A stretch of 64,000 bases of DNA from JAJXXT01 sp963764465 (GTDB lineage Bacteria; Pseudomonadota; Alphaproteobacteria; Acetobacterales; Acetobacteraceae), in NCBI GenBank assembly GCA_963764465.1, contig CAVXSO010000007.1, forward strand, positions 372,001 through 436,000. The letters are read 5' to 3'. Under the pieces are notes generated by a model. It saw only the letters and a list, made by a program, of their open reading frames with translations. It was not told where the DNA came from and made no database searches. The position numbers and the translations under genes were made by a program. Within the stretch, counting starts at the first letter, position 1. Each line of letters starts with the position of its first letter. Positions 16,501 through 24,191 of the stretch are shown here, one piece after another.

Positions 16501-17819
16501 CCCATCATATTGATCGTCGCCTGCATCATCTGGTCCGCCGTCGTTACGGTCTTGGCGTTGGCGGTGTAGGCCTGCTGCGCGACGATGAGGTGCGTGAACT
16601 GGGAGGCGATGTCGACGTTGGACTGCTCGTCGGCAGAGGTGACCAGCGTGCCGGCACCGTTGGTGCCAGCGGCCTGGGCGAGCGGATTGCCGGAGTCAAT
16701 CGTCGCGGTGAAGGCCTGCCCGTCCTGGCGCTGCAGCGCATCGGGATTGGCGAACGTTACGATTGGCACCTGCGCGATCGTGCGGCTCTGACCATTGCTG
16801 TAGTTGACGACAACGTCCCCCGCCGTCGTCGTGCTGACACTGCTGAAGGAGCCGGGTGGAATCCCGTTCTGCGTCAGGCCCGTGAGGTCATAGCTGCTGC
16901 CGGCGTATTGCGTGAGACCGGTGGAGGAGCCGAAATTCCCGAGATTGAGTGCGATATTCTGCGCCGCACCGCCACCAAGGTCGGCGGTGAAGTCGAGCGT
17001 CGCCGCGCCATTCGCGCTGTAGCCGCTGGCACTGACACTGCCGGTGGTGCTGCCGATGCCGCCTATCGTGCCGTCCGGCACCGGATTGCCGCTCGCCGTG
17101 GGGCCGAAATTCACCACCGCGGTGCCGCGCGCCGCGTTCGCGGTGTCATCTGGCACGTTGATCGAGACCTGCCAGGAATTCGCCGAGAGCTGTGTCCAAT
17201 CGAGAGCCACGGTGTGGGCGGTGCCGAGCGCGTCGTAGATGCTGACCTGCGACGTGATCGGGGTGGAGCTCGACGGCGTCGCGGGAAGGTTGGCCGAGAG
17301 GTTCATCGAGGTCGTGGCCACCGGAGCATACTGCGTCTGCGTGATTTGGATCGGCGCGAGGGCCGATGTGTTTACCAATCCTGTCGTTGGATCGACCGGC
17401 CAACCGTTCAGCGCGTCGCCGACGCTGTTGACGAGGTAGCCGTTCGCGTTCTCGCTGAAGTCGCCCGCGCGGGTGTAGCATTGCTGCGGCTGGAAGCTTT
17501 CCGTCGTAGCGCCGGCGGCGGTCACGCCGCCAGGCCGGCTGACCGCGAAGAACCCCTGCCCGGAAATCGCGAGACTGGTCGGGTTGGTGTTCTGCGCGAT
17601 CGTTCCCTGCAGCGTGTTCTGATAGTCCGGCATGGCAACCACCGAACCGGACTCGTTGATGGTCGCAGTGCTTTGCGTCAGATAATCCTCGAACGAGGTG
17701 CCGATGCTCTTGAACCCGACCGTCTGGCTGTTCGCGATGTTGTCGCTGATGTTGCTGAACGACGATGCCTGGGCATTGAGCCCGCTCACCGCCGTGTCCA
17801 GCGCACCGAAGATCGACAT
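16497..17819 (-). CDS. flgE: Flagellar hook protein FlgE
   Basis: A 440-residue hook subunit. The N-terminus MSIFGALDTAVSGLNAQASS, then ISDNIANSQTVGFKS, is the conserved flagellar rod/hook motif. A FlgE central domain lies about residues 75-300 (PDYQNTLQGT, ISGQGFFAVS), and the C-terminal helix DIASQFTHLIVAQQAYTANA closes the fold. The start at 17819 is supported by CAGGAG upstream and the conserved N-terminus; the frame is open to 17978 but that part is not hook-like. It leads the leftward flgE-flgK-flgL operon and is divergent from fliK, whose product sets hook length. Confidence 0.93.
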   Translation of the reverse strand: MSIFGALDTAVSGLNAQASSFSNISDNIANSQTVGFKSIGTSFEDYLTQSTATINESGSVVAMPDYQNTLQGTIAQNTNPTSLAISGQGFFAVSRPGGVTAAGATTESFQPQQCYTRAGDFSENANGYLVNSVGDALNGWPVDPTTGLVNTSALAPIQITQTQYAPVATTSMNLSANLPATPSSSTPITSQVSIYDALGTAHTVALDWTQLSANSWQVSINVPDDTANAARGTAVVNFGPTASGNPVPDGTIGGIGSTTGSVSASGYSANGAATLDFTADLGGGAAQNIALNLGNFGSSTGLTQYAGSSYDLTGLTQNGIPPGSFSSVSTTTAGDVVVNYSNGQSRTIAQVPIVTFANPDALQRQDGQAFTATIDSGNPLAQAAGTNGAGTLVTSADEQSNVDIASQFTHLIVAQQAYTANAKTVTTADQMMQATINMMG

Positions 17820-18002
17820 GGGCTGCTCCTGGGCTTGATGCTGATCGCAGATCAAGACGCAGGAAGCATGCCAGCACGGCCGCCGCGGAAATAACACGCC
17901 GCCGCACCGCGACCCGCGCGCGGGCGGACATTCCGGCCGGGCAACATCTGCCGGGATGCGGCGATTGCCGAGTTCCAAAGGCGCATTTGCGCAAGATCAT
18001 CA

Positions 18003-18017
18003 TGGCAGAGGATTTGC
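18003..18017 (+). promoter_or_regulatory. Possible sigma-54 promoter just before fliK
   Basis: TGGCAG-N5-TTGC: GG (18004-18005) and GC (18016-18017) are separated by exactly ten bases, as at -24/-12 of RpoN promoters. The transcript would begin only about one base before the fliK ATG (18030), so it would be leaderless or imply a later start. The rest of the 210-base flgE/fliK divergent gap shows no other clear element. Confidence 0.35.
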
Positions 18018-18029
18018 ACAGCCTCGCCC

Positions 18030-19256
18030 ATGGAAGCTGCCGTCCTCCCATCGCAACCCTTGCCGATCGCGCCACGCGGCAACACGGCCCCGGCCTCGTC
18101 CGCCCTTATCTGGCCGGCCGATGGCGCGCCGAATGCGGTTTCATCATCGGCACAAGCCGCCTCGGCGGGCTCCGCGTCACCCTCTCCCGCGAACGGCGCG
18201 ACCCACCCAGTCTCCGGCTTCGCCGCCGCGGTACTGGCGGCACTGGCCGCGGCAAAGCCCGGCCGGGCCAACGCGACGCCGCCCAACACGCCCCCCACCA
18301 GCACGATCCCTGCCAGCGCGCCCCCCGCCAACGCGACCGCGACCGACACGCCCGGCAATGTGGCAGCGAACCCGGCCAGCCCGTTGCTGGCGCGAGTTGA
18401 CGCGCGGGGCCCCGCGAAGTCCAAGTCAACCACCACCGATAAGCCCGCAACGCAAACTGCCGCCGCCGCGGCGGCGATAACCCAATCCCCCATCGCTCTC
18501 ACGGCGTTCCTGTCGCCACAGGGCGCCACGCCCACGAACTCACACGCGCCCGCGACGCCGGCCGCATCGCAGCCCGGTTCCACCGTTGAGGTGGGCGGCG
18601 TGGGCATGCGGCCGTCCCGTCCATCGCCGGATAATGGGGACGACGCATCGGTGTCGGTCAAAGGCGCGAAACCCGGCAAGGCGTTGGCAACCACGGAACC
18701 GGCGAAAGCCCCGACGCCGGAGACCGGGTCGCCGGCGCCAACCACGCCGACGGCGAGCCTCGCCGCCATGCCGCCTCCGCCACAGCCGCCATCCGCGGCG
18801 CCAGACCAGGCCCCGCCCACGGATACCGCGAGCACGGCACACGCCAGCGCGACCGCCGTCCAGGTCTCCGGCGCGCTCGGTCAACTCTCCCAGTCGGGCG
18901 GTACGACAAATGGCACCACCATCACGCTGCACCTCGCACCGCCGGCACTCGGGAACGTGGCAATTCGCATCTCGGCACCCCATGGTGCGCCGCCGGTGGT
19001 GACGATCACGGCCAGCCATCAGGCCTCGGCCGACGCCCTCGCAACGGCGAAGCCCAACCTCGAAGCCGCGCTGGTACGCGCCGGCCTGCCCGCGGAAACA
19101 CGTGTCATCGTCCATCAACCGAACACGCAACAACCTGGCGGCGAGAACCTCGACCGCGGCTCGCGCCAGCCAGGCGGCCAGCCGCGCCGTCAGCCTCCGC
19201 GCGCACCATCCAACGGCGAGCCCAGTTTCGCCGAAGCGCTCGACATCAGTGCCTGA
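18030..19256 (+). CDS. fliK: Flagellar hook-length control protein FliK
   Basis: A 408-residue protein, very rich in Pro, Ala, Thr and Ser over the first 280 residues, which looks disordered. A conserved FliK C-terminal domain follows: GTTITLHLAPPALGNVAIRI (about residues 293-312), then a long helix LATAKPNLEAALVRAGLP and a charged tail. FliK is the secreted ruler that makes the export gate switch from hook to filament substrates. The low-complexity N-terminal half suits the ruler role. It is followed after 15 bases by flgD, a common pairing. Confidence 0.85.
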   Translation: MEAAVLPSQPLPIAPRGNTAPASSALIWPADGAPNAVSSSAQAASAGSASPSPANGATHPVSGFAAAVLAALAAAKPGRANATPPNTPPTSTIPASAPPANATATDTPGNVAANPASPLLARVDARGPAKSKSTTTDKPATQTAAAAAAITQSPIALTAFLSPQGATPTNSHAPATPAASQPGSTVEVGGVGMRPSRPSPDNGDDASVSVKGAKPGKALATTEPAKAPTPETGSPAPTTPTASLAAMPPPPQPPSAAPDQAPPTDTASTAHASATAVQVSGALGQLSQSGGTTNGTTITLHLAPPALGNVAIRISAPHGAPPVVTITASHQASADALATAKPNLEAALVRAGLPAETRVIVHQPNTQQPGGENLDRGSRQPGGQPRRQPPRAPSNGEPSFAEALDISA

Positions 19257-19271
19257 CCACGGAGATCCCGC

Positions 19272-19925
19272 ATGAGCACCAACCTCGCCGCCGCCGCGGC
19301 CGCCCAGACGAGCACGAGCAGTGGGAGCACGAGCAGCAGCCCGCTTGCCTCGCTTGGCTCCAACTTCACGGACTTCCTGAACATGCTGATGACACAGCTA
19401 CAGAATCAGGATCCGACCTCGCCGATGGACACCAACCAGTTCACATCGGAACTGGTTCAATTCACCTCCGTTGAGCAGCAGATCAATACCAACAACAGTC
19501 TGACGCAGCTCATCCAATACACGCAGGACGGCGCAATGCTGCAATCAGCGCAGATGATCGGCAAGCAGGTCGCCGTGACATCCAGCCAGCTCGCGTTGCA
19601 GAACGGCACCGCCGGCGTCGATTACACAGCGACGAGCGCCGGCCCGGTCTCCGTCTCCGTTACCGATTCCGCTGGCAATGTCCTCGATCAGCAGACGGTC
19701 GAGGCGGGCCAGGGCCAGAACAGCTGGAGCTGGAACGGCCAGACCAGCACGGGCACCCAACTGCCCGACGGCGCCTACAACGTGAGCGTCACACAAGGTG
19801 GCAGCGCGCTGCCCTTCTCTGTCGTCGGCACCGCGTCCGGCGTGCAGAACACGAGCAGCGGTCTCTCGCTGCTGCTCGGCCCGGTCAGCGTGCCCTTTTC
19901 GTCGCTGGTCTCGGTGCTCAACTAG
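19272..19925 (+). CDS. flgD: Flagellar hook-capping protein FlgD
   Basis: A 217-residue hook-assembly scaffold. The N-terminal motif FTDFLNMLMTQLQNQDPTSP, then MDTNQFTSELVQFTSVEQQI (about residues 32-75), is diagnostic. The C-terminal half has the FlgD Ig-like fold with WSWNGQTSTGTQLPDGAYN. FlgD sits on the growing hook and helps FlgE to polymerise. It is co-directional with fliK and probably in one transcript; the 121 bases that follow separate it from flagellin. Confidence 0.93.
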   Translation: MSTNLAAAAAAQTSTSSGSTSSSPLASLGSNFTDFLNMLMTQLQNQDPTSPMDTNQFTSELVQFTSVEQQINTNNSLTQLIQYTQDGAMLQSAQMIGKQVAVTSSQLALQNGTAGVDYTATSAGPVSVSVTDSAGNVLDQQTVEAGQGQNSWSWNGQTSTGTQLPDGAYNVSVTQGGSALPFSVVGTASGVQNTSSGLSLLLGPVSVPFSSLVSVLN

Positions 19926-20046
19926 AAATCGGCATCCGTCTTCACTCTCCCTTTACCTCTCCCATCCAGGATCACCGCAGTCCCGCAAAACGGCGGGGGC
20001 CCCTGCAACGTGCTCAGCACAACCTGGACCGAAGGAAAACGCCCCC

Positions 20047-20898
20047 ATGTCCCTGAACTCGATCAACACCAACGTCACCGCGCAGATCGCGCTCGAAAGC
20101 CTCAACATCACCAGCTCGTCGCTCGCGACGGCACAGAAGCAGATCTCGACCGGCTATCGCGTGGCGGACGCCACCGACGACGGCGCCGCCTATGCGGTGG
20201 CGCAGCGCGTACGCTCGGATGTCGGCGCGCTGACCAGCGCCAACCAGCAGCTCGGCAACGTGCAGGGCCTGCTCTCCACCACACTCTCCGCCCTGAACGA
20301 TGTCTCCACGCAGCTCAACAGCGCCCGTGCCGTGCTGGTGAAACTCGCCGACAGCACCGTGACCGGGACCGAGCGCACGCAGTATGTGCAGCAGTACCAA
20401 TCCCTGTTGGCCAACGTGAAATCGGACATCCAGGACGCGGGCTACAACGGCAAGACGCTGATCGGCAACATCACTGGCAGCAACGGGTCGTTCGGCTCTG
20501 TCGGCGTGATCCGCAACGAAATTGGCGCCACATACCACATCGCGACGTTCGGCGGCTCGGCTTTCTTCGCGTCGATCAACTTCACCAGCACGCAGCTCAA
20601 CGGCGCGACCACGGTGCAGGCTCTGATTACCAACACAGGCACGTTCCTGAACCAGGTGAACACGCTGGGCAGCGAGCTTAACAATTACGGCAACGCGACG
20701 AACTACGTGAACAACCAGATCACGTACAACAGCGACAAGATCGACGCGTTGAACTCCGGCCTCGGCTCGCTCATCGACGCGAACCTGGCGCAGGAATCGG
20801 CGTTGCTGACATCGCTGCAGATCAAGCAGCAGCTCGGCACACAGGCGCTTTCCATCGCCAACAGCGCGCCGCAGAGCCTGCTGAGCCTCTTCAAGTAA
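20047..20898 (+). CDS. Flagellin
   Basis: A 283-residue short flagellin. The conserved N-terminal D0/D1 region (SLNSINTNVTAQIALESLNI, then the TAQKQISTGYRVADATDDGA segment) and the C-terminal NLAQESALLTSLQIKQQLGT, then ALSIANSAP, are both intact. The central variable domain is only about 100 residues. The ATG at 20047 lies behind an AAGGAAAA stretch. Flagellin is exported and polymerises into the filament. Directly downstream are flbT and flaF, the usual alphaproteobacterial regulators of flagellin synthesis and secretion, then putative modification genes. A long in-frame extension upstream to 19798 overlaps flgD and is not coding. Confidence 0.93.
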   Translation: MSLNSINTNVTAQIALESLNITSSSLATAQKQISTGYRVADATDDGAAYAVAQRVRSDVGALTSANQQLGNVQGLLSTTLSALNDVSTQLNSARAVLVKLADSTVTGTERTQYVQQYQSLLANVKSDIQDAGYNGKTLIGNITGSNGSFGSVGVIRNEIGATYHIATFGGSAFFASINFTSTQLNGATTVQALITNTGTFLNQVNTLGSELNNYGNATNYVNNQITYNSDKIDALNSGLGSLIDANLAQESALLTSLQIKQQLGTQALSIANSAPQSLLSLFK

Positions 20899-20967
20899 CG
20901 CCACCTTCAGACGCGGGCAAAACGTCCGCGCCTTGCGTTCCATCGCTCACGGAGGTGACCTTCGCTC

Positions 20968-21444
20968 ATGTCAACGCTGGTCCTGGAGCTGCGCCAAGGT
21001 GAAACGATGATCGTCAACGGCGCACCGATCCGCTTTCGTACCAAATCACGCATCGAGCTGACTGCCCATGCGCGGTTCCTGTTCGGCAAACAGATCATGG
21101 CGCCGGCGGAAGCCCGCACGCCAGCACGGCGCATCTACTTCGCGCTGCAGACCGCCTATATCGGCACCGCGGAGGAGCGCGAGGCGGGCCTGCAAGCCGC
21201 ACGCCACTACGTTGCCGCCTTCCAGGCCGCGACGACCTCCCAACTCGCATGCTCCATTCTCGATCGCGCCCTTGCCGCGGCCGAGGCCGATCAGGGATAC
21301 CAGGCGTTGCGCCTCGCGCGCCGTATCATCCGCCACGAGGACGCCGTGCTTGGCAGCACATCCGAGCCTTCCTCCACCGCACCTGACATGCCTGTCGGCG
21401 CGCTCTCTCCCCCTGCCACGAAAATCGCGGAGGCCTGCTCATGA
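20968..21444 (+). CDS. flbT: Flagellin mRNA regulator FlbT
   Basis: A 158-residue FlbT. The N-terminal STLVLELRQGETMIVNGAPI, then IRFRTKSRIELTAHARFLFG, matches the family, followed by a helical region ARRIYFALQTAYIG. In Caulobacter FlbT binds the 5' untranslated region of flagellin mRNA and slows its translation, linking flagellin production to hook completion. Its gene lies 69 bases after the flagellin stop and overlaps flaF by 4 bases. The family is almost restricted to alphaproteobacteria, which helps place the organism. Confidence 0.9.
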   Translation: MSTLVLELRQGETMIVNGAPIRFRTKSRIELTAHARFLFGKQIMAPAEARTPARRIYFALQTAYIGTAEEREAGLQAARHYVAAFQAATTSQLACSILDRALAAAEADQGYQALRLARRIIRHEDAVLGSTSEPSSTAPDMPVGALSPPATKIAEACS

Positions 21445-21794
21445 ATGATCTCGGCATCGCCCGCCGTGCGGAGCGCGCCTATGCGGCGGCTGCGGCCACA
21501 CGCAGCCTGCGCGCCCAGGAGGCGGAAGTTTTCGCGCGCGTCATCGCGTCGCTACGACAGGGCGCTCAGGGTTCGCACGCGGATCGCGTGCGCGCGCTCG
21601 CGGACACATCGTTGCTTTGGTCGAGCGTGCTCGACCAGGTGCGCGATCCGGCCAACCAGTTGCCGGAACGCCTGCGCGCGATGATCGCCTCCGTCGCGAT
21701 GGCGGTACAGCGCGAGGTTCAGGGCGAGCAGCCGAATTTCGACTTTCTCATCGAAGTCAACGAGAACATCGCTGCCGGGCTCTCCGACAACTGA
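21441..21794 (+). CDS. flaF: Flagellar biosynthesis regulator FlaF
   Basis: A 117-residue, mainly helical FlaF protein with AYAAAAATRSLRAQEAEVFA and LLWSSVLDQVRDPANQLPER, the conserved tryptophan region, near the middle. FlaF works opposite to FlbT: it promotes flagellin secretion or translation in Caulobacter. The start overlaps the flbT stop (ATGA), as is usual for this gene pair. Confidence 0.88.
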   Translation: MNDLGIARRAERAYAAAAATRSLRAQEAEVFARVIASLRQGAQGSHADRVRALADTSLLWSSVLDQVRDPANQLPERLRAMIASVAMAVQREVQGEQPNFDFLIEVNENIAAGLSDN

Positions 21795-21810
21795 TCATGT
21801 GGCGCTGGCG

Positions 21811-22668
21811 ATGAGCGGTTCCATCAACATCCTCTCCCTGTTCCAGGGCGCGGTCACCAACGGCGGCAACAACACCGCGGCGTCGTTGCTTGCGACGATC
21901 GAGGGGACGGGCAGCAGCACGGGCGCGAGCGGCGGCGATCCCATTACGGCGCTCAAGATCGCCGAGCAAAACCAGACTCAGGATATCGCGGCCACCGCTG
22001 CCCAGCCCGCGGTGGCGCGCGACATCGCCGCGTTCAAGCAGGCGCTGGCCACCGCCACCACGCCGCAGCAATTCCTCTCCAATCCCACCGCACTTAAGGT
22101 CCTGCTCACGGCAAACGGGTTGGGCAGCGAGGCGTCGTACACGGCGCTGGCGCAGAAGGTGCTGATGTCGGATCCGTCCCAGTCAGGTTCGCTGGTCAAC
22201 CGCGTGGCGAGTTCCAACGCCAGCTGGCTTTCCGTTGTGCAGACCTACCAATTTGCAACTCACGGGCTCTCGATCCTGCAGAATCCCAACGTGCAGCAGA
22301 CGATCGCCAACGGCTATGCGGAGGTGATGTGGAGGCAATCGCTGGATGCCACCACGCCTGGGCTTTCGGACGCGCTGACGTTTCAGTCTTCCGCCGGAAC
22401 GATCACTTCGGCGAGCCAGGTACTCTCGAACCCCGTGCTGTTCAACGTCATCACCACCGCGTTCAACATCCCACAGCAGATCATCTATCAGGACCGGGGC
22501 GCACAGGAGCAGGCGATCAACTCGCAGGTCGATTTTTCCCGCCTCAAGGACACGGGCTACGTCAACACCATCACCGATCAGTTCCTGCTCAATAGCCAGC
22601 AGAAGAACAGCACCGGAACCGGCGATCTTACCAGTCTCGCGGTGCAGGCCCAAGGGCTCATCGCTTGA
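21811..22668 (+). CDS. DUF1217-type flagellar-locus protein
   Basis: A 285-residue protein that resembles DUF1217 proteins encoded in alphaproteobacterial flagellar loci. Typical repeats of the family are visible: a segment on positions where a short sequence was skipped (FLSNPTALKVLLTANGLGSE), a second one (LSNPVLFNVITTAFNIPQQI), and DTGYVNTITDQFLLNSQQ near the C-terminus. I chose the ATG at 21811; a GTG at 21799 is an alternative, and neither has a clear ribosome site. The gene comes 16 bases after flaF. The molecular role is unknown; the flagellar context makes an export or assembly accessory role likely. Confidence 0.75.
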   Translation: MSGSINILSLFQGAVTNGGNNTAASLLATIEGTGSSTGASGGDPITALKIAEQNQTQDIAATAAQPAVARDIAAFKQALATATTPQQFLSNPTALKVLLTANGLGSEASYTALAQKVLMSDPSQSGSLVNRVASSNASWLSVVQTYQFATHGLSILQNPNVQQTIANGYAEVMWRQSLDATTPGLSDALTFQSSAGTITSASQVLSNPVLFNVITTAFNIPQQIIYQDRGAQEQAINSQVDFSRLKDTGYVNTITDQFLLNSQQKNSTGTGDLTSLAVQAQGLIA

Positions 22669-22781
22669 ACAAAACGATCTCCGGGTAGGCGCCGATCGCA
22701 TGAAGGGATCCATCGGCTGAGCAAGCTGGCCGCCAGGCTGCCCCAATGCAACGAAAACGCTGCAGCTCAAAAGGAGCTTTC

Positions 22782-24191
22782 ATGGACGGATGCGCCGCCA
22801 CCGACCACTCGATCCTCGCCGATCGCGCCCGCAAGCTGCTCGCGGCCGGACGACCCGCCGCGGCCGGACCGCTGATCGCAACGTTGCGCGTGCCGCTCGC
22901 CGGCAGTGCCGAACTCGCCGAGCTGGAAGCGCGCCTGCATCTCTCCCAGGGCGACGCCGCCACCGCCTGCGCCGTACTCGATCCGGCGATCGCGGCGCGA
23001 CCTGACAGCAAGCTGTTGCTGGTCCGCGCCGAGGCACGCCTGCGTCGCGACGATCCCGCGGGTGCCGCGGCTGACGCGGCCGAGGCCGTCATCGCCGAGC
23101 GCGACAGCCCGGATGCGAAGGCAACCCTCGGCGTCGCCCTGATCGATCTCGGTCGCAACTCAGACGCCATCCAATGCCTCGACGAGGCAGTGGCGGCGCG
23201 GCCGGCAAACCCTTGGTACCGGGAGGCGCTTGCAACAGCTTTCGAGCGCGCCGGAGAAGCCCCGACAGCAGCAAGAGTGCTGGCGGATGGCATCGCGCTG
23301 GCGCCCACGCATCCGGGCCTGCGCACGGCCGCGATCCTGCTGGCCCTGCGCGGTGGCGACGCCGCCGGCGCGCTCTCGCTCGCCGAAGCGGCGAGGCAGG
23401 AGGGCACGGTGGATGCACGGGTCATGGGCCTGCTCGGCCACGCGCTATCCCATCTCGGCCGGCACGACGAGGCGGCCCGGATCTATGGCGAGGCGCACAA
23501 GCTCGCGCCGGAGGATGCCTACGTGCGCCATCTCGCCGCGGCGGCCGGTATGCGACCGGCGGAAGGCACCGCTCCCTCGGCCTATGTCACCGCCGTGTTC
23601 GACGGCTGGGCCGATCGTTTTGACTATGATATAATCGGCCTCGAATACCGCATCCCCGGCGTCATGCGGGGAATGCTCGACGGCAGGACCGCGACCGCGC
23701 CATGGCTCGATCTTGGCTGCGGCACCGGCCTTGTTGCCCTCGCACTCGGGGACCGCGCAGCAGGACCCGCAACCGGCGTCGATCTCTCAGGCGCCATGCT
23801 GCGGGAAGCCGCGGCGAAGGACCTCTACGCGGAGCTGATCCATACCGAAGCCGTGGCGTTTCTCGAGGGCGACCAGAGATGCTGGGCACTGATCACCGCG
23901 GCGGACCTGCTCTGCTATATTGGCGACCTGCGGCCCTTGTTCACGGGCGTGCGCGCGCGTCTCCTACCAGGCGGCAGCTTCCTTGCCTCGGCGGAGCTGG
24001 CCGACGATCCCGATCGCTGGACGCTGGGTCCGCGCGGCCGTTTCGCGCATGGCCGCGCGACACTCGAAGCCATGCTGACCGACGCAGGCCTCACGCTGAT
24101 CGAGGCGCGCGACGAGGTTCTGCGGCTGGAGGCACACCAACCGGTTCGCGGGCTGATCTTCCGCGCGACCGCGGGGAGCGCCGATGCCTGA
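22782..24191 (+). CDS. TPR-repeat protein with C-terminal SAM methyltransferase domain
   Basis: A 469-residue fusion. Residues 1 to about 280 are degenerate tetratricopeptide repeats (for example GRNSDAIQCLDEAVAARPAN and GRHDEAARIYGEAHKLAPED). Residues from about 300 form a class I methyltransferase with the SAM loop WLDLGCGTGLVALAL and the acidic strand TGVDLSGAML. The start at 22782 has AAGGAG seven bases upstream. The stop overlaps the next gene by 8 bases. Placed between flagellin genes and a SPINDLY-type glycosyltransferase, it probably takes part in flagellin or glycan methylation, by inference from context. Confidence 0.8.
   Translation: MDGCAATDHSILADRARKLLAAGRPAAAGPLIATLRVPLAGSAELAELEARLHLSQGDAATACAVLDPAIAARPDSKLLLVRAEARLRRDDPAGAAADAAEAVIAERDSPDAKATLGVALIDLGRNSDAIQCLDEAVAARPANPWYREALATAFERAGEAPTAARVLADGIALAPTHPGLRTAAILLALRGGDAAGALSLAEAARQEGTVDARVMGLLGHALSHLGRHDEAARIYGEAHKLAPEDAYVRHLAAAAGMRPAEGTAPSAYVTAVFDGWADRFDYDIIGLEYRIPGVMRGMLDGRTATAPWLDLGCGTGLVALALGDRAAGPATGVDLSGAMLREAAAKDLYAELIHTEAVAFLEGDQRCWALITAADLLCYIGDLRPLFTGVRARLLPGGSFLASAELADDPDRWTLGPRGRFAHGRATLEAMLTDAGLTLIEARDEVLRLEAHQPVRGLIFRATAGSADA

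Noticed and set aside
17852..18835. A 327-residue open frame on the minus strand over fliK
   Set aside because: It mirrors the Ala/Pro-rich low-complexity coding of fliK and has no conserved motif; the plus-strand protein has the real FliK C-terminal domain.
20967..20985. A sigma-54-like GG-N10-GC at about 20915-20930 before flbT
   Set aside because: The flanking bases do not match TGGCAC/TTGCA, and it falls in a hairpin just after the flagellin stop.
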